A DNA stretch of 64,000 nucleotides from Setophaga petechia (lineage: Eukaryota; Chordata; Aves; Passeriformes; Parulidae): positions 1,922,001-1,986,000 of the forward strand of contig JANCRA010000032.1 of the NCBI GenBank assembly GCA_024362935.1, in the 5' to 3' direction. A model generated the notes under the pieces. It had not been told where the DNA came from. It saw nothing but the letters and a program-made list of their open reading frames with translations, and searched no databases. Positions within the stretch are counted from its first letter, which is position 1; every line of letters starts with the position of its first letter. Positions 39,901-54,454 of this stretch are shown piece by piece. The translations under genes were made by a program, and so were the position numbers.

Positions 39901-42900
39901 TTTTATTTTTGTATTAACACTTTGCTCAGAAGAACAACTCTCAGTTATGTTTATAGCTGGGTCTGTGTCGTTCTGCAGCTCTGTTGTTCAAGCAGGAAAA
40001 CAAACAAATAAATTATGTAGTCCTGACCCTCTCTTTCCCACACTGCTAAACACTTTCCCCACCTCCCTCACAGAATGACATGCCTTGTCATGTGGCTTAT
40101 CACAGGACAAAAAACAGATTTTTTGGAAGCTTCTTCTCAAAGTGTCAGCTGTTAATAGCTGTCTTTGAATAATGTCTCTGTATCAGTATCTCAAGTTTTT
40201 AAAAGAAACTTCTACAAAGTTTGGCTTGTCTGTGCTTCATGTATGAGCTAACTGATAACTTTGGAGCACATGCCTGTGAAGCAGGTCAGTGAAGGATAGC
40301 TATTTCTATGCCTGTCATTCAGCTGGGCATGGGAATGGAGTGGGGGTGGCAGCAGGAACTGTTGTTTTAAGCTAATGCTGTGCTTTCTTGACTCTGTTCC
40401 TGCCTTGTGTGCACCCACACAATTTACAGCCCCGCAGGTCTGTGCTGAGCTCTCAGACAGCCTGGTTGCCAGTTTGGGGTCGCTGAGGTGGTGTCTGCAC
40501 TGGGCAGTCCTCTTGCAGGCGCTACATTTTCTCCAAAGGCCAGCAAGGCCAGCACTGTTATATTGGATACAACTGTCCTCTGGAAAGGCCACTGTTCCTC
40601 CAGCATCCTCTAAAGGATCTTTGTGTGGTTCCTTTCAGCAGTAACAGCATATAAGGTCCATAGTCACAGAGAGGAAAAGGCCTTACAGTTTGCCTCTTCC
40701 AAACCTTTGTTCAGAAAAGTAGCATTCTGAAACGTTTTTAGCCTGATTCTCACAGAAGCAATAAGAAATTATAGAAGCTTTTCTCTATCCTTGTCTCTGG
40801 TGCTTTGCAGGCATTATTTTACTCTGAACATATGTTCAGAAGGTCCAGAATCAGCATTTGTGGGCTTAGATTGCATCTCCCCATTTGTGAATTCCAGGAA
40901 ACTATTTTCCTTTATAGTGCAAGTGACCATAAATACTGCTTATTTTAGTGCTGCTTTGAGTTGTCTGAGTAATTTATAGTAGACTGGGAACATACTGCTT
41001 GTTAGCTTTGCATGTTTGGTAACGAATCCAGTCTGTCAGACATAAACCTGTACTTTGTGTACGTGATTCTACACCTTATCAATGCACAAGCTGTGAGAAG
41101 AGTCACTGATGCATTCCTCTGGCTTCCATGTCTGAAGACACCAGTTTGAGTTATACCTTGTTGTAGTCTCAAAATAGACAAGAGAAAAGAAAATCACTCT
41201 GTGAGTAGATTAAAAAAAGAAAAAAAGCAAACAGGAGATTTTACAAAGGCCTTGACATTTTTTCCTCCAAGACTTTAAATACTGTGTTCTTGTTATTCTG
41301 CTACTACAGCAACAGGATGTGTTAGAAATGTTTAAAATAGCCATAGACATACTTCTGCATGCTATGTTTTTAAAACGAACAGGATAGTGGACTGTCTTCA
41401 CCCTGAAATACAGATCAGGTTCATCTGTGCAGCGTGACTCACTGGCAAGTGCAGCTAGGAGAAAGCACTGTGCTAAACCCCACTGTTTGTGGTCTAACAT
41501 TGTTAGCCATGACCAGTAAATATCTCTTGGGAAAAAAAACCAAAAAAACAAACAAAAAACCCTCCCCAAAAAAAAACCCAAAAAACCCAAACTGACTCTT
41601 TGTATTGGTATTCTGGGTATTCTGCCCATTTCCTCCTAATTTCAAACCCACCCTCACTGCTGCCAAATCACAGCCGCCATTTCTGGTGCACTGGATCTAG
41701 CAGGAGACACAGTAGGCAGGAGGAATCAATGTGTTTTCTGTGCTACTCTGCAAGCTGCCGGGCCACCACACCCTCTGCAGTTGCTTATGGAATGTTTTCC
41801 ATCCATCTGAGACGTCATGTCAGCCGCTCTTCAGAGAGTGGATAAGCAGATACAGCTCGGGCTGCGAGAGCTCAAAACTCCCTTTCAGATTTCATAAACT
41901 TGATTTAGGATATTTTGATAGTATGAATCTAGACTCATGAAAAACATTTACATTTCCGTGCTCCACTGTTTTTACTCAGTATGCCTTTTAACAAAATCCA
42001 CAAAGACTCACTGTGGATTCTGGAGCAGCTTATGATTTATTAACCACTGCCCCTGTCCTGGATGTTTATGTGGAAAGCTTCAGTTCAGCTGAAAGCTAAG
42101 CTAAATGTAGCAGCTGCCATCCCCTGTGAGAAGGTGCATGTATCCCTATGGGGCTGGTGGGGGGTAGAAGATGCATTATTTTCCTTCTCATTTTCTAAGA
42201 GTAGAACTTCATTCAAAACAAACTTATTACTAGCATGATTAAACAGGTTTAGATAAGCCTTGCAAATTACTTTGTGACTGCTTATTTACTTTGTCTGAAA
42301 AGCACATCTGAATTTGGTGTCTGCCTGTTTGGGAGGTTCATTTGCATGCAGACTAGCACCAAAATAACTGATGAATCTGATTTCCTCACAAGTCAGTTTC
42401 TGAGCACTTCTGGAATATGTATAAATGCAGAGCCTATGCTTACTGCAGGCATATTTTTTCATCAGTCCCAGACTGGAAGTTGGGCTAAATTGACAGATCC
42501 AGCTTTCATTCCAGCCCTTCCTGGTCCTGCACTGTGCTGGAAATATATTGGCTACAGCTGGACTTAGAGAAACAGTCCCACAGCTCCCTGTTGAAGCATT
42601 AAGCCATTTATACAATTTCTTTTTTTTATCTCTGAGTCCCAGGCAAAAGCTAGCCCAGAAGAGAAGATTGGTTTCTAGAAGGGCTTCACTGTAAGCCTTA
42701 CTTGGTGGATCCAGGCTGCTCTGTGTATGAGGTACTTTGGCAAGGGCAACTCATGCTGATTGTGTGTAAACAGCTCACAGGGCAGCCTTGGTATCTCAGT
42801 GTAGATGTTGCTTTTGCATTCAGTTTTTTTACACACTCAAAGAAAATTTTTTTAAAAAAAGAGAAAATAAAGTAATTTTCAAATGTTAGTTCAGCCTAAA

Positions 42901-45900
42901 CTGAGCTAAGATTTCTTGTGCAGCAATCTGCATTGTCTAAACTAGCCCAGTTTGAGAGAACAGTAGAAGTTAAACCAGCTCAACTTCTAGGCAGACTAAT
43001 TTTCAGCTTACCTGTTGATATGAGCTTTTTATCTCAAAGAGTTTGAATGAGTCTTCTACAGCAAGACAAGAGACGTATAGCTATATTCTCCCTGTCTGAC
43101 TAGTACCCTCAGGCAACCATCCACCTGCAATTAGTGTGAATAGTACACTACTGTAATCTAGCAGATGGAAATTAATCAGCATACTCACTGTTGGTTTACT
43201 CAGTGTTGTTTTGACTGTGAGTATTTTAATAAGGTAGAATCAGGCCACAATAACAGCAACTGCCTCTCTAGCGTCTTTTGGGAGTTATCCCTTGTGCAGT
43301 TCTTTTTTGCAGTATTTTGAGAAGGTTCAGAAGGTGATGAAAATTGGCTTGAAAATTCCAGATATGCACATGTTAAAACATCAGATTAGTGTGCTCCATC
43401 CCACAGGTGTTTCCAAAATTAATTTTCTCAAGGGAAAAGAAAGTTTAAAAAATGAACCAAACAAGCAAAAGTAAGCAATGGTTTTTGCAATACACTACCA
43501 GAATATTAAATTAAAACCTACTGGTTTTTAGTTTTATAGTTTAGCTGAAGATTTTAGAGAAAAAAGTCCTGTAAAAAGACTTGTGTTTGTCAGTGCAAGA
43601 TTCAAACATGTCACACCCTGAGAAAGAGTTTTGTCTGAGATAATGCCTTGAAAATTCAGTAGGTTTCTTTGGTAGGGGTGAATTGTTGTGAAAATTTCTA
43701 CACCTATATTGTTGTATCTTTTTTTGGATAGTATCTTCTTCAGAGATGACTTGTGTGGAAACTGTGGACATGTCTAGTTGAAGAGGAAGCAACTGCTGTC
43801 TCTCTAACAGAGAAACAAATATGCAGCAGATGCATGCAGAACAACCCGGTGCAGAGAATGACCCAAGTCAGTGCTGTGGCAAACTGTCTGAGCCAAACGT
43901 GCTAAAGGAAGACTGAGAACAATTTTTCACTTCGCATCTAACCATGGCACTTAGTCATCAGTCCCACACTGGGAGGCATGGGGAAATTAAAAAAACTCAA
44001 GAATGATGGTTCACTTCCTCCTTGGTCAGCTTTGTCACTGTTATCACCTCCTTCTAGTTTCCATTGCGCAGGTGTTCGGGCCACAAGTTTGCATTTTGAG
44101 AGAGCTTCATTAGAGAGACAAGGAATTTGAATAACTGTAAAAGGAAATTTTGGCTATAGTAATCTAAGCAATAGCAGGGAGGGGGAGAGTAGATGAAGTG
44201 TCCTGAGAGTTTGAAGAGTGCTGAGTAGTTGACTTTTGCCATTAGCATTAGTTGTTTGGTTTTGTGTTTAAATATATATTAAAGGGGCTAAATTGATGAA
44301 TCTTAGTTTGAGTGTAATGGCTGTGAAGGACTTCTCATCCCTAGGGTAATCCTTCCAGCACTGGTGGAACAGTGGTGAATCCATGTAAGGAAATGTTTTA
44401 TGCCAGTGCTTGTGCTGAATTAAAGCTCTGAAGAGGCAGGAAATTTCATTCTCTGTATCAATAACCCAGGATTTCTCCATTTTGCTGTTTCTCTGAAGAA
44501 GTATTAGAAAACAAAAAAAGCATTTCAGGTCCATAGATAAAATAAAATGCTATACTGCTTTCCTGTTATAGAAAAGTAGACATTTACATTTAAAGCAAAT
44601 TAAGAAGAGATTTTCTTTTTTTTTTCTGTCTTGACTTTTCTGATATAGCCTAATTCAATTTTACTGAATAAATGTTTATTTCTAGAACTCTTTATTCGTT
44701 AGCCATTCATTGGCCTGAGAACAGGAAATACCTGGAATATATGTTCTTGGAAATGAGTTTTTGCAATGTAGCACTGAGAACTCATGATTTTAGGGCCAGG
44801 ATTTTTGAGCTGGAAACACGTCATGTTACACTGGTCTCTCAAACCACAACCCCAGATGGCAGTGTCGGTGGTTAGGGAGGGATGGAAAGACCTTCTTTTC
44901 CAGAGCAGAAGGGTTCTCAGTATTGAGCCATATATAACCCCAGCTACACTGGTATGGTCTCACTTTCCTTTGAGAGTACTGAGGTGGAGAAGGGGTCTGC
45001 TTTTCTGCCAGAGAAGGGAGAGGAACAGTATGAGGAACTCCTGTATTTATTTCAGCATCAAGGATGTGAACTCTCATCCCACTTCTCTTTTCTCCACCTG
45101 CTGCTAACCTCCAAGTCTTTTACACAGTTTAGTGGTGATAAGCTATAGTGGTCATTAGAAATTTGTGTTGAAATGTTACTTACATTGGAAGTGGCTGGCT
45201 GTATATCTCAAAACTGATATTTCAATGAAACCATGAACATTTCTGTTCATTGGTTATACTTGGGTTCATACTTCCAAGCTCTGCTATGACTCTGTGATGG
45301 TTGGATACTTTCCATTACATATGTGGGCTCATGAGAGAGAGAGAGCTGTGGTTGTCCTGCAGGTGTGTGACTGGACAAGATACTCTTCTCTCCACAGCAC
45401 TGTAACGCTTACACTTCTATTTGGTGTTGAATTAAAAATATCTGAAGTGCATGGAGATCTATAGACAGAAGTGCTAATACCTAATTCAGCTTTCTTAATG
45501 GTACAGAAAATAGACTGGTTTACATCAGGCAGGGAACACAGCCTTTTGGCTTCCAGGAGAAAGAGAATTTGAGTAAAAATGCGTATGAGTTATCTTAAGC
45601 ATTTTCCCTTCCTCTCATTAACTTTTCCAAGCTTCTCTACATACTATATTTTTGGTATGACTTGATTTAAAAACAGATTGAAAACTATACCCCAAATGTC
45701 CTCATATACCTGTACAGAATGTGGCCTACATGGCTGAGGTCATGGGGATCTGACTTACAGGCTGCCGCAGTGTGATAGGAAAGGCTAAAAAGGACTGTCT
45801 TGCTAGTAGCTGCATGGAGGTGAGTCATGTCAGCTACTAAGAAAGCAAAAAGCTGTCTCCTGGTACTTCATAGGAAGTTTGTGATTGTAGGTTAGATAAC

Positions 45901-46047
45901 TGATAATGACGTGGAAGAAAAATGAAACAAACTGTTTCATCAATTGATGTTCTCCCTGATGGTCTTTTGTGTGACATTTGTTCTCATTGGTTGCCCTTCA
46001 ACATCTCACATTTTTTGAATGCTTATAATAATGAATATATGCATAAG
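36991..46047. other. ATP10D intron (5' part of the 17.4-kb intron), no gene seen
   Basis: It starts with the gtaagt donor. Open frames are short and unrelated to ATP10D. Nearby low-complexity features are an A-rich tract with C-runs at 41528-41592 and a short GA run near 45335. The segment at about 38.0-39.5 kb is somewhat less AT-rich and may contain an old unclassified repeat; I could not assign it. Confidence 0.75.
41560..41588 (-). repeat. G-run tract on the minus strand, possible G-quadruplex
   Basis: The plus strand carries ccctcccc, then ccc, then ccc separated by A-runs; read on the minus strand this is four G-runs of three or more. Loop lengths are 6, 9 and 1, so one loop exceeds the usual seven-base limit. 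The tract sits inside a longer A/C low-complexity stretch (41528-41592). Confidence 0.5.
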
Positions 46048-47040
46048 ATTCATATAATCATGGAGTAATTTGGGTTCTAAGGGAACCTTTAAAGACCGTT
46101 TAATCCAACACTCCTGCCAAAGGCAGGGACATCTTTCATTAGATCAATGTTCTCAAAGCCCTGTTTAACTTGAATCTGAAACCTCAGTGATGGGATATCT
46201 ACAGCTTCTCTAGGCAAACTGTTCAGTATTTTACCATCATTTTAGTAAAAAATGTATATTTTTGTCTAATCTAAATCGACTCTCAGTTTAAAAATGTTGC
46301 CCCTTGTTCTGTCGCTGCAAGCCTTGGTAAAAGTCTGTCTTGGTCTTTCTTAAAAGCTGCTTTTATATATTGAAAGGACTCAATGAGGTCTCTCTGGAGC
46401 CTTCTCCAGGCTCAACCACAACTCTCTCAACCTTTTTTCATAGGAGAAGTGTTCCAGGCCTTGGATCCTTTTTGTGGCTCCCTTGTGAATCCAGTCTTAC
46501 CTTTTACATGTCTTACTTATACCAGACCTGGACACAGTACTCCAGGTGGGGTGTCATGAGAGTGGAGTAGATGGGAAGAATCACCTCTCTCAACTCGCTG
46601 GTCACATTTTTTTTGATGCAACCCAGGATACAGCTGGCTTTCTGGATTGCCACACAGAATTCCAGCTCATGTCCAATTTTTCATCCATTGGTATCTTCAG
46701 CGCTGCTCCCCAGGGCTGCTGTCAATCCATTCATCCCCCAGTCTGTATTGATATTGGTATTTGCCCCAAGCCACATACATGCACATGGCCTTATTCATGA
46801 TGTTTGTATAGACCCTTCCCTCCGGCATGCCAAACACACCACACAGCTTGGGTCATCTGCAAACTGCTGAGAGTGCATTCAATCCCACTGTCTGTGTCAC
46901 TGATGAATAGTACTGGTGCTCAGTACAAACCCTTGAGGATCACCATTCATTACTGGTTTCCATCTGGATACCAAGCCATTGACTATAACTCTTTGGACGT
47001 GTCCATCCAGCCAATTCCTTGCCCATCTAACAGGCAAAAT
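46048..47040 (-). mobile_element. CR1 LINE fragment of about 1 kb, antisense orientation
   Basis: The plus strand begins with a decayed octamer end (ttcatataatcatggag). It carries antisense CR1 landmarks over nearly 1 kb: actcctgccaaaggcaggga, cagcttctctaggcaaactg, ttgccccttgttctgtcgct, gagccttctccaggctcaac, gacacagtactccaggtggg and tacagctggctttctggatt, then gtcactgatgaatagtactg, acccttgaggatcaccattc and catccagccaattccttgcc. It is the longest CR1 copy here and reaches back into the end of the second open reading frame region. It is strongly diverged. Plus-strand frames inside are shadows. Confidence 0.94.
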
Positions 47041-50000
47041 CAAGACAGAAGACTGTAACAAAACAGAAGTTCAGCTCGTTGATTTCTACACAGAGGTTAA
47101 GACAGGTGGTGGGGAAAGCCTGCACAGGAGCAATAGACTGTGCTATGCTGCTATGATCTAATTCAACAGGTCATATTCATATATATATATATATATATAC
47201 ACATATTCATGTATGTTTGATTTCCACACTTATCTGAACAAAGCATACAGACTACTGAAGACAAGACTATGCAGGAACATTGTAGTCTTTGTGCTTGCCT
47301 GAAGATTGAGGCTGTCTAGAGAGCTAAAAAGGGAAGCAAACCTCAGTCTCTGCCATAACGATACATTTTCATTCCCCTCAGCTCATTTGCTAGTTTTGGA
47401 ACTGACAAGACCATTGTGAGTTTCCTTTCGTAAGATTCATGCAATCAGCTGGTGTCTGAAAAATAAAACACCCTTGAATTCATTGAGAAGGTGTTCTTCA
47501 TTTTGCTAGTGGTAACTTTAACATGTTAATTGCAAAGCAGCTTCTTCAGTAGAATAGATAGCAGATGAAAATAGACTAGAGGGGAAGCTGCTAACCAAAG
47601 TGTTCTGCAGCCATCCCAACTTTCCCCCTGCTCTGTATGCCAACCACAGCCTGCTGGCCTCAGACTGACTGTTAATCTTCACAGCTGCACCTCCACCCTC
47701 TCCACAGAGCTAAGAGACAAGAACAGAAACAGCTGGGATTAAGTGGAGAAGGTTCACTCTGAATGCCATGTTTGCAGTAGCACAGGCATGTGATGGTAAA
47801 TGTTGATAAAAAATATGAATCCAAGAGAAGACAGCATGCCAATGTCCAGCTTGGGGAGTTTTCACTTGATTGTAGCACCTTCTCATGCTGGAGATATTCA
47901 TGGAAAGGCTGGCAAAACTGTGATAGTGCTGATATAAACGCTGTCCTTTAGTATTTGGAATAAAAGGTGTCTTTTCATTAGGACTGCTTCTTTCCCTCTG
48001 TGCCCCTGCTGCAACTGCCAGGGCCTGGAGTTTCTCAGTTCCTTAGGCAATTGCTGTACATTACAGGTCTCCCTCACATCCTAGAGACGTTTCTTAAGCA
48101 TGATACTTTGTAAGGTGAAGTTGCTTTTATCCAGATTCCCTGTCTCCAGGCTGAGGTAGGGTCATCAAGCTTTGGTGTAACTACATCCTGACACTGCAGC
48201 TGCTACTGTTAGGGTTTACTGTTCACAAGAAAACCCTTGCATTACTAACCACTCTCTTTCCCATCAGGACTCCAATGTTTTGAGTTTTATTTGTGGAATG
48301 ATGTAAGTGCAGTGCTTGGCATTTCTCTCTTCTGGGTGAAGGATCTTAGTCCTTCCCATAGCCATTTCTTCTGGCAGAACTTCATCCCACAAGAAGCAGA
48401 CTGTCCAGCAGTCTGGACTAGAGCAGGAGCAGGACAAGATATATTCAGAAGCTGACCTGAGCTGTTGTGCTGGTACTTCAAAATAACTATGCAATGTTTT
48501 TGCCACTAATCAATGGAAGTTTTCTTCCAGCACATAAGAAATGGAGCAGAAAGACTGCTAAAAATCTTTCCAGAAAGGAGAAAGCACTGGAGAGTGGGGA
48601 GAGTTACATTACATCTGTCTGTGAACATGAAGCAAGAGGCCTCTGCAATAGCAGCCTGGGCTGTACACAGAGTTTTGGGAGTCCTTGAGAATCTTGGTTT
48701 GTGGTTTAGTTGAAACACTGAGCTAATACTGAGGTTGGCTCTTAAAGACTTTGCACCCATTCATTTATTTCAGTGACTGGCTTTTGGAACAGGCAGATAC
48801 CACTTTCTAAACTGTCCAGATCGAGGTCTGTATTTCAGCCTTGACATACACTGTTCCCTTACCACTCTCCAGCACTACAGTTGTCCATAAATGAATTCAT
48901 TCACACCACCATAATTTTCAGTGCATTGCTAAGGGTGGTCGTCAGCCTGAGGGACATTAAAACTTGCATATTTGTATTTTCAGTGTTGTTGACTTTTTTT
49001 TTTTTGGTACTTTTGTTCTGTGATTGACTAACACCAGTTTCTTCAGCTGCCTGTTACAGAATTATTGAGATCTTCCTAGGCCTTGCAAGCAATATATTTT
49101 CTTTCCTGCAACCTGTATATTGTACTGTTCCCTCATATTATTTTCTACAAAGAGGAAAACTTTGGTCAGCCAGAGGACAATCAGCTCCCAAAAAATGTAT
49201 TTGACTTGCTCAGTTATTCCAGTGTTTCTGAGTAATGAACACGTGTTACTTTTAAACAAACAATACTGAAAAAAATCCAATTATAGTAGTAATTTTAAGT
49301 GTGAAAAACAGAATAGTTAAATTCTGATGTACAGCTGGATCTTCTTAGTTCCTAAACAGCATAGATCCAACTGTTTCTTCCTTTTCTTGTGAATTAGTGG
49401 CAGAGACAAATTGTACCATAGAGACTAATACAGTTCAGACATGAAAACATTTCCCTCTTCCAGTATATAAACAGTTCATATGTTTTGGATACATCAGTAT
49501 GTAATTCCAGTTGCACACTAATAAAAGGTCAGATTAATTATATATGATAAAGGCAGGGTACTGCTATATAAAGCAGTTACAGGATGGACCAATGCATTAG
49601 CAGGCTGAGTTCTTAGTGCACTTAAAAGCTTTTAAACTGGAAAAGCTATTTCTCCGGCTCAGGCAGATTTTTGTCTATTAAATATTTTCTTTGAGTTGTC
49701 CCCATGACTCCATTTCTCCTTTTTTTGTTTCCTCCAGACATACACGCCAAAACAAATCCCAGAACCCTCATCAGCCCTGCACTGCAGGGAGGAGTCTGGA
49801 TAAGATCCCCAGCCTAGGCAGTAAACACAATGTGATAAGCGGGTAGCTGTCACTGTCACCCAAGGGCATCCTGGGTGCCCACTGCTGCCCTACTGGGGGG
49901 AAGGACTGAACATCAAAGTCAGGTTTCTGCAGCAGTAAAGTAGGGCAGATGAATAAAGGAAAACATTTTAATAACTATGTATTATTAATATCACTAGCAG

Positions 50001-53000
50001 GCTATTAAATCACCCATACAACAGGCATTTAATGAAGGGAAATATGTTGTTTGAACATTGTGTAATTGTTAAACTGACTCATCTGGCATGCTTTGCTTCT
50101 TGAGCTATGACAGTTTTGCGAGGTTGCCAGCAGAACTGAAAAGGTTGGCATTTCACTGTGGAGATTCAGAATCATCTTACAGCCGAAGCTACAAAGTCAT
50201 ACTGGAGACAGCTAAATTCAGTCTGCTTTTTTTGTGACAAATCTTTATACTGTCTTCATCTGTCTACCTGTTGGTTTCCCACTCTATAAAGACATTGTTA
50301 ACATTTTCTTCCCGTCAGCGCTTCATCTTTTTAGGGTATAAGACACAGCCCAATTATTGCAGACCTAAGATATTGTTTTAAATGGAACCTTTTGTCAGAT
50401 TTAATAGTTAGTGCATTGTTAAAAGGCTAGTCACAAACCCCTTTGCATCTGCAATTTAATTTGAAATTCAACTTCAAATTTAGCAGGTTTTTGCAGTTTG
50501 ACTAGGTCTGCTTATGTAAGGAAACCAAGGTTTTCCTTTACTGCATTTAGACTAAGAGGGAATTTTCCAAGACTTTAAGAAAGTGGAAGAAATAGGGTAT
50601 ATGTATAGGATGTAAAACATTTTTCTAGCAAGAGTCCTGAAGAAAAGAAATACATTCCACGGAATCTCTGAGTATATAAAATACCCAATATAAGTATCAC
50701 CATGTGTCCTCTTGACAAATTTCAAACTTTCAGAAATACCTATGAAGGTATTCTGATTTCCAAAAAAGTAAGCTTTTTTTTTTTCCAAGAAAAGCAGTGG
50801 ACTATAGCTATTTTGGCAAAATCAAAAAGTGAAGTCAGGGATTTGATGGAAGTCAGTTTCTTATTCAGTCAAAGCCCTTCTTTTTTTTTTTTTTTTTCCT
50901 GCTTTTTTATTTCATTTTGATATGACATAATATGGCAGAAAAGTTGAGCAAGAAGTGGATTTTACTCCTCCAATATATCTCAAGCATAATTTGATACTCT
51001 ACTGAAGCATAGTAGATTATTAGAGCATGGGTCTGGGCTCTAATGGGTAGTGCTCTTAAGCTCTACCTAGTGGCAAAACATCTGCCTTGAGTGAAAGCAG
51101 TAAGTTTTGCTTTACTTTATTTTATGGGGGCTTATCCTTAGAAATAGTCATAGTGAGTAAAATGTACATTGTAGCAAAAGTAGAAGTGGTTGTTTAACAG
51201 AAATAATGTGACAGACATGTACAGAATTTAGCCCTGGCCTTTGCTATGCTACAGTTTTGTAAAATACTCTGGGGATCTTATGTACAATCAGTGAATCTCT
51301 CCCCAGTTTTTATCAGCCAGAGTCAGTTGTTCAGGCCGGTGGTGCACAAGGCAAAAGTCTGGGAAAGCTGCCGAGGTACCAGATAAAAAATGATACATGT
51401 CTTCAGAAAATTAAAAAATGCCCCCAGCTGCTTTTTGTGTATTACCCAGCCTTGTTGATGTGCACAGGGGGATGATGAGAACACCCCAGAAGTCAAGATT
51501 TCAGGGAGATGAGGCACTGGAAAGCCTCATCTCAGATTGCAATCTGTCTAGGCATGGAGCTTTTCATCCCTCTTGGTACTGGGACAACTTTAATGCCCAG
51601 GAGTTCTCCAAGTGAGAAGATACACAAAATCAGGCACATCCGGTAACTACTGCACAAAGCACTGGGCCAGTTCAGTGTTTGACCATATTTTGATATTATT
51701 TCTTGTGTCTTAACAGTGATGCAAAAATTCAGTGTAAGAGAAAAATAGAGGTAGTGGTGGAGAAATTTTTTTTTCCTATGGACTTTTACCAAGAAAAAAG
51801 AGCAAATCTGTGTACTCTAAAAGCAACAGTTTTGGCTTTATCTTCTGTCAAACTGCAGCTTCTCTTAGCTGCTAACACATGAGAACATCATCACAGTTTG
51901 TGTTTCAATTGATGCCGAAGTGTGAGTATCAGCATTAAAAAGGGCTATACTTTGATCATTGTGAAATCTTACATGAAATTTCTGCTTCTTTGTAACCACT
52001 GAAAGCAGTCACACACAGGCTGTGTTTAACATATTTGTTCTTTCATTTACCAAAAGGTATTTTCACATCAAAACAGTGTCATCAGCTGGAATATACAGTG
52101 TATATTTGCCCTTGCACTTCACAGGGAAGAGATGGAGCAGTTTGATTTATTAATAAACCAAAGAGCTTTTGCCATAAATCAGAATTCATCAGCTTATTTT
52201 TTTCCTTGCATAAACTACTATTGTAATTGGATTTTCACTCCCAGATATTATCTTGGTAAAGACCATAATTACATATTTCAAGTTAATTGTAACAGAACAC
52301 AAATATACAGACAGATTTAATGATAAAGGACTTTTAGTTCCAAAACTGAGTCATAAATGAAAAGAGATAAACAAAGGAGCGAGAAAGACAATATTGCATG
52401 GTACTGATGGGGAGGTTGGGTACATGTAGTCCTCTCTGATCTTGACAAGATCTGTCTTTTTTTGTGAAGACTTTAGGAGGCTCTAGATTTAAGTACTTTT
52501 TTTTAATCTTTATTTGTGAAATATAAACCTTAGTGGTAGGTTTTCTTAGCAGAAAGGGAACTCAGCTGTCCTAGAAGGTAATGTGTCCAACCACACTCTC
52601 TCCTGAGTTCAGCAGCCAAACAAAACCTGCATTTGATTACATAGGGGTTTATTATTAGGTGTCTCTAGGATTCCCTCACAGACATTCATCAAAGATGTTA
52701 GGATTTATTTATTTTCTTTTTTAAGATCATTGAATAAAAAATTGTGCTAAATTAAATGTATTAGATATATATTATGTTATAATAAAGAGAATAGAGATGT
52801 TTCCCATTCCATCCAATTTTTAAATGCAGTTTAAGATACAGTGGTGAATATTTGTAGATTATTTTTCCTATACCTTTTACTTTTTTTTCTTCTGCCAAGG
52901 AAAATACTGGGACAGGGAAGGAAAAGATTATCTGGGACAACAGGCAGGTGTTATTTCTTGCTAAGGCTCAGGTTCTTGACTGCCAAGCTTGGTGTAATTT

Positions 53001-54368
53001 GGGGAGTCTGATTCTCAGCAAAGCAGTCTCAACTCAGAGCTGTTCTTTGGTTTTACTACTATTTTTCCTCCTTGTTTACAAGCTGAATTCTGCACGTCAA
53101 AATTTTTCATTCCTCCATTGGGCTGTAGCTGTCTCTAAGTGACAGCCCATTTTCACAGTTCTCTTTATCATCTCGTGTTTGTTGAAAATACAGAAAAGGT
53201 TTTCAAAAGTCTCAGGTGTGGGTGGTTTGAATTGTCACGTATACAGTGTGAGTCTGTCTTTCTTCCAGGTGTAACCAGCAAAAACATGGATGGTGTTGGT
53301 TTCGATCCTGACATATCCTCTAGTTTCTTTTATCTCTTACTCAAAATCTGGTTTCTTTCACCTGAATAGAGTCAACATCAAAAAACCCCAGAGACACCTG
53401 TGTGTTTCAGAGAAACTGGCAATAAGATTGTGTCTGTCCTGTGATTACTGGTTGTCAGTCAACCATTCTCACAAGTTTACTCTAAAAAGTAGTGGTTGGG
53501 ATCTCCAGCAGCTCAGCAAAACCATTATAAGATATAACATATGAAGTGCTGTCACTATTGAAAGCTTAATAATATGATAATTCACAATTAGTTCTTTGCT
53601 TCAAATGCCATGCAAAGCAGTTTTATAGAATTGTCTTCACTGATGGAGATAAACAGCCTTCTCTGCAGCACCAGGATCAGATATGTCTGCTTTCAATGTG
53701 TAGTTTGAGCTAGCAAAAAAAGGAGAACCTTGATTTTTATTTAACAAGGTAATTCTGCTGTGATACGATGTTCTTCCTCAAACACAACAAGGTGCTAACT
53801 ACAGGTAAACTTAAATAGTCAGCAACAATAGCAGTTTCAGAGTAATGAGTTAGACAATCAAGAAGGTTTTTAAGTGATAATTAAGAAAAGTTATTCTGCC
53901 AAATGTATAATTTACTATAGTAGACTAATTCATCTCGGTTGGCATAAAGCAATTAAGAAGGCTTGCTAATATTTCAAAAGCTCGTCTTAGCTTTTTGATA
54001 ATTGGCAGTGTATTGACTTACATTATTCTAAATTTTCACTGGCTTCACTGAACATGAAGGATAATGATAATGTTTAAGATTTTGAGATTTTTCAGGTAAA
54101 TTTCATTTTTCCACTGCAGATTAAAATCATTTGCCATATTCCAGTTGCAGAACAGAAGCAATCCTTGTGAGGGAGATTTTGGGAGTCATCTTTGGAATTT
54201 TTTTCCTCGGGTCCCTTTGATTTTCAGTGCCAGTGGTCTGCATCTTTGCTTTCATTGCCTTTGGAAAAAAAATTGACTTTATCATATTACAAAAATTGGA
54301 AAAGCAAGTTACTTTGAATATAATTTTCATGTCTTTGCTCTAAATAATGAACATTCTTATTATTCTAG
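47041..54368. other. ATP10D intron (3' part of the 17.4-kb intron), no gene seen
   Basis: No exon other than the one at the end. It contains an AT dinucleotide run at about 47179-47199, T-runs at about 48990-49004 and 50881-50897, and otherwise unremarkable AT-rich sequence. It ends with the ttctag acceptor. Confidence 0.8.
47179..47199. repeat. AT dinucleotide microsatellite
   Basis: About ten AT units followed by acacatattcat, just beyond the 5' end of the antisense CR1 fragment. It is likely length-variable. Confidence 0.88.
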
Positions 54369-54454
54369 GACTCAGAATTTGACCCCTTGAAGTTCACCAG
54401 TGTGATTGAATGTGAGAAGCCAAACAATGACTTAAGTAGGTTTCGAGGTTACAT
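54369..54454 (+). CDS. ATP10D: ATP10D internal coding exon: actuator domain continuation
   Basis: Seen: an acceptor ending ttctag is followed by 28 codons plus two bases (at), then a strong gtgagt donor. The translation is DSEFDPLKFTSVIECEKPNN followed by DLSRFRGY. The incoming phase 0 matches the end of the preceding exon, 17.4 kb upstream, and the outgoing two bases are completed to ATT (Ile) by the next exon. Family knowledge: the IECEKPNNDLSRFRG block is a well-conserved part of the ATP10 actuator domain, lying between the DGET loop and the LLLRGC strand. The exon is too short (86 bp) to stand out by ORF length alone; it is supported by homology and phase. The IECEKPNNDL wording again favours ATP10D within the group. 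Confidence 0.95.

Noticed and set aside
40640..40720. Possible additional CR1 fragment (cacagagaggaaaaggcctta)
   Set aside because: The resemblance to antisense CR1 ends is too short and diverged to support.
41043..41154. Frame containing NLYFVYV, similar to the NLYFLFL of P4-ATPase TM1
   Set aside because: It lies after the actuator exon, where TM1 cannot be, and the following residues do not match the family. Coincidence.
46340..47161. Several overlapping plus-strand frames of 60-99 codons
   Set aside because: Antisense shadows of the 1-kb CR1 fragment.
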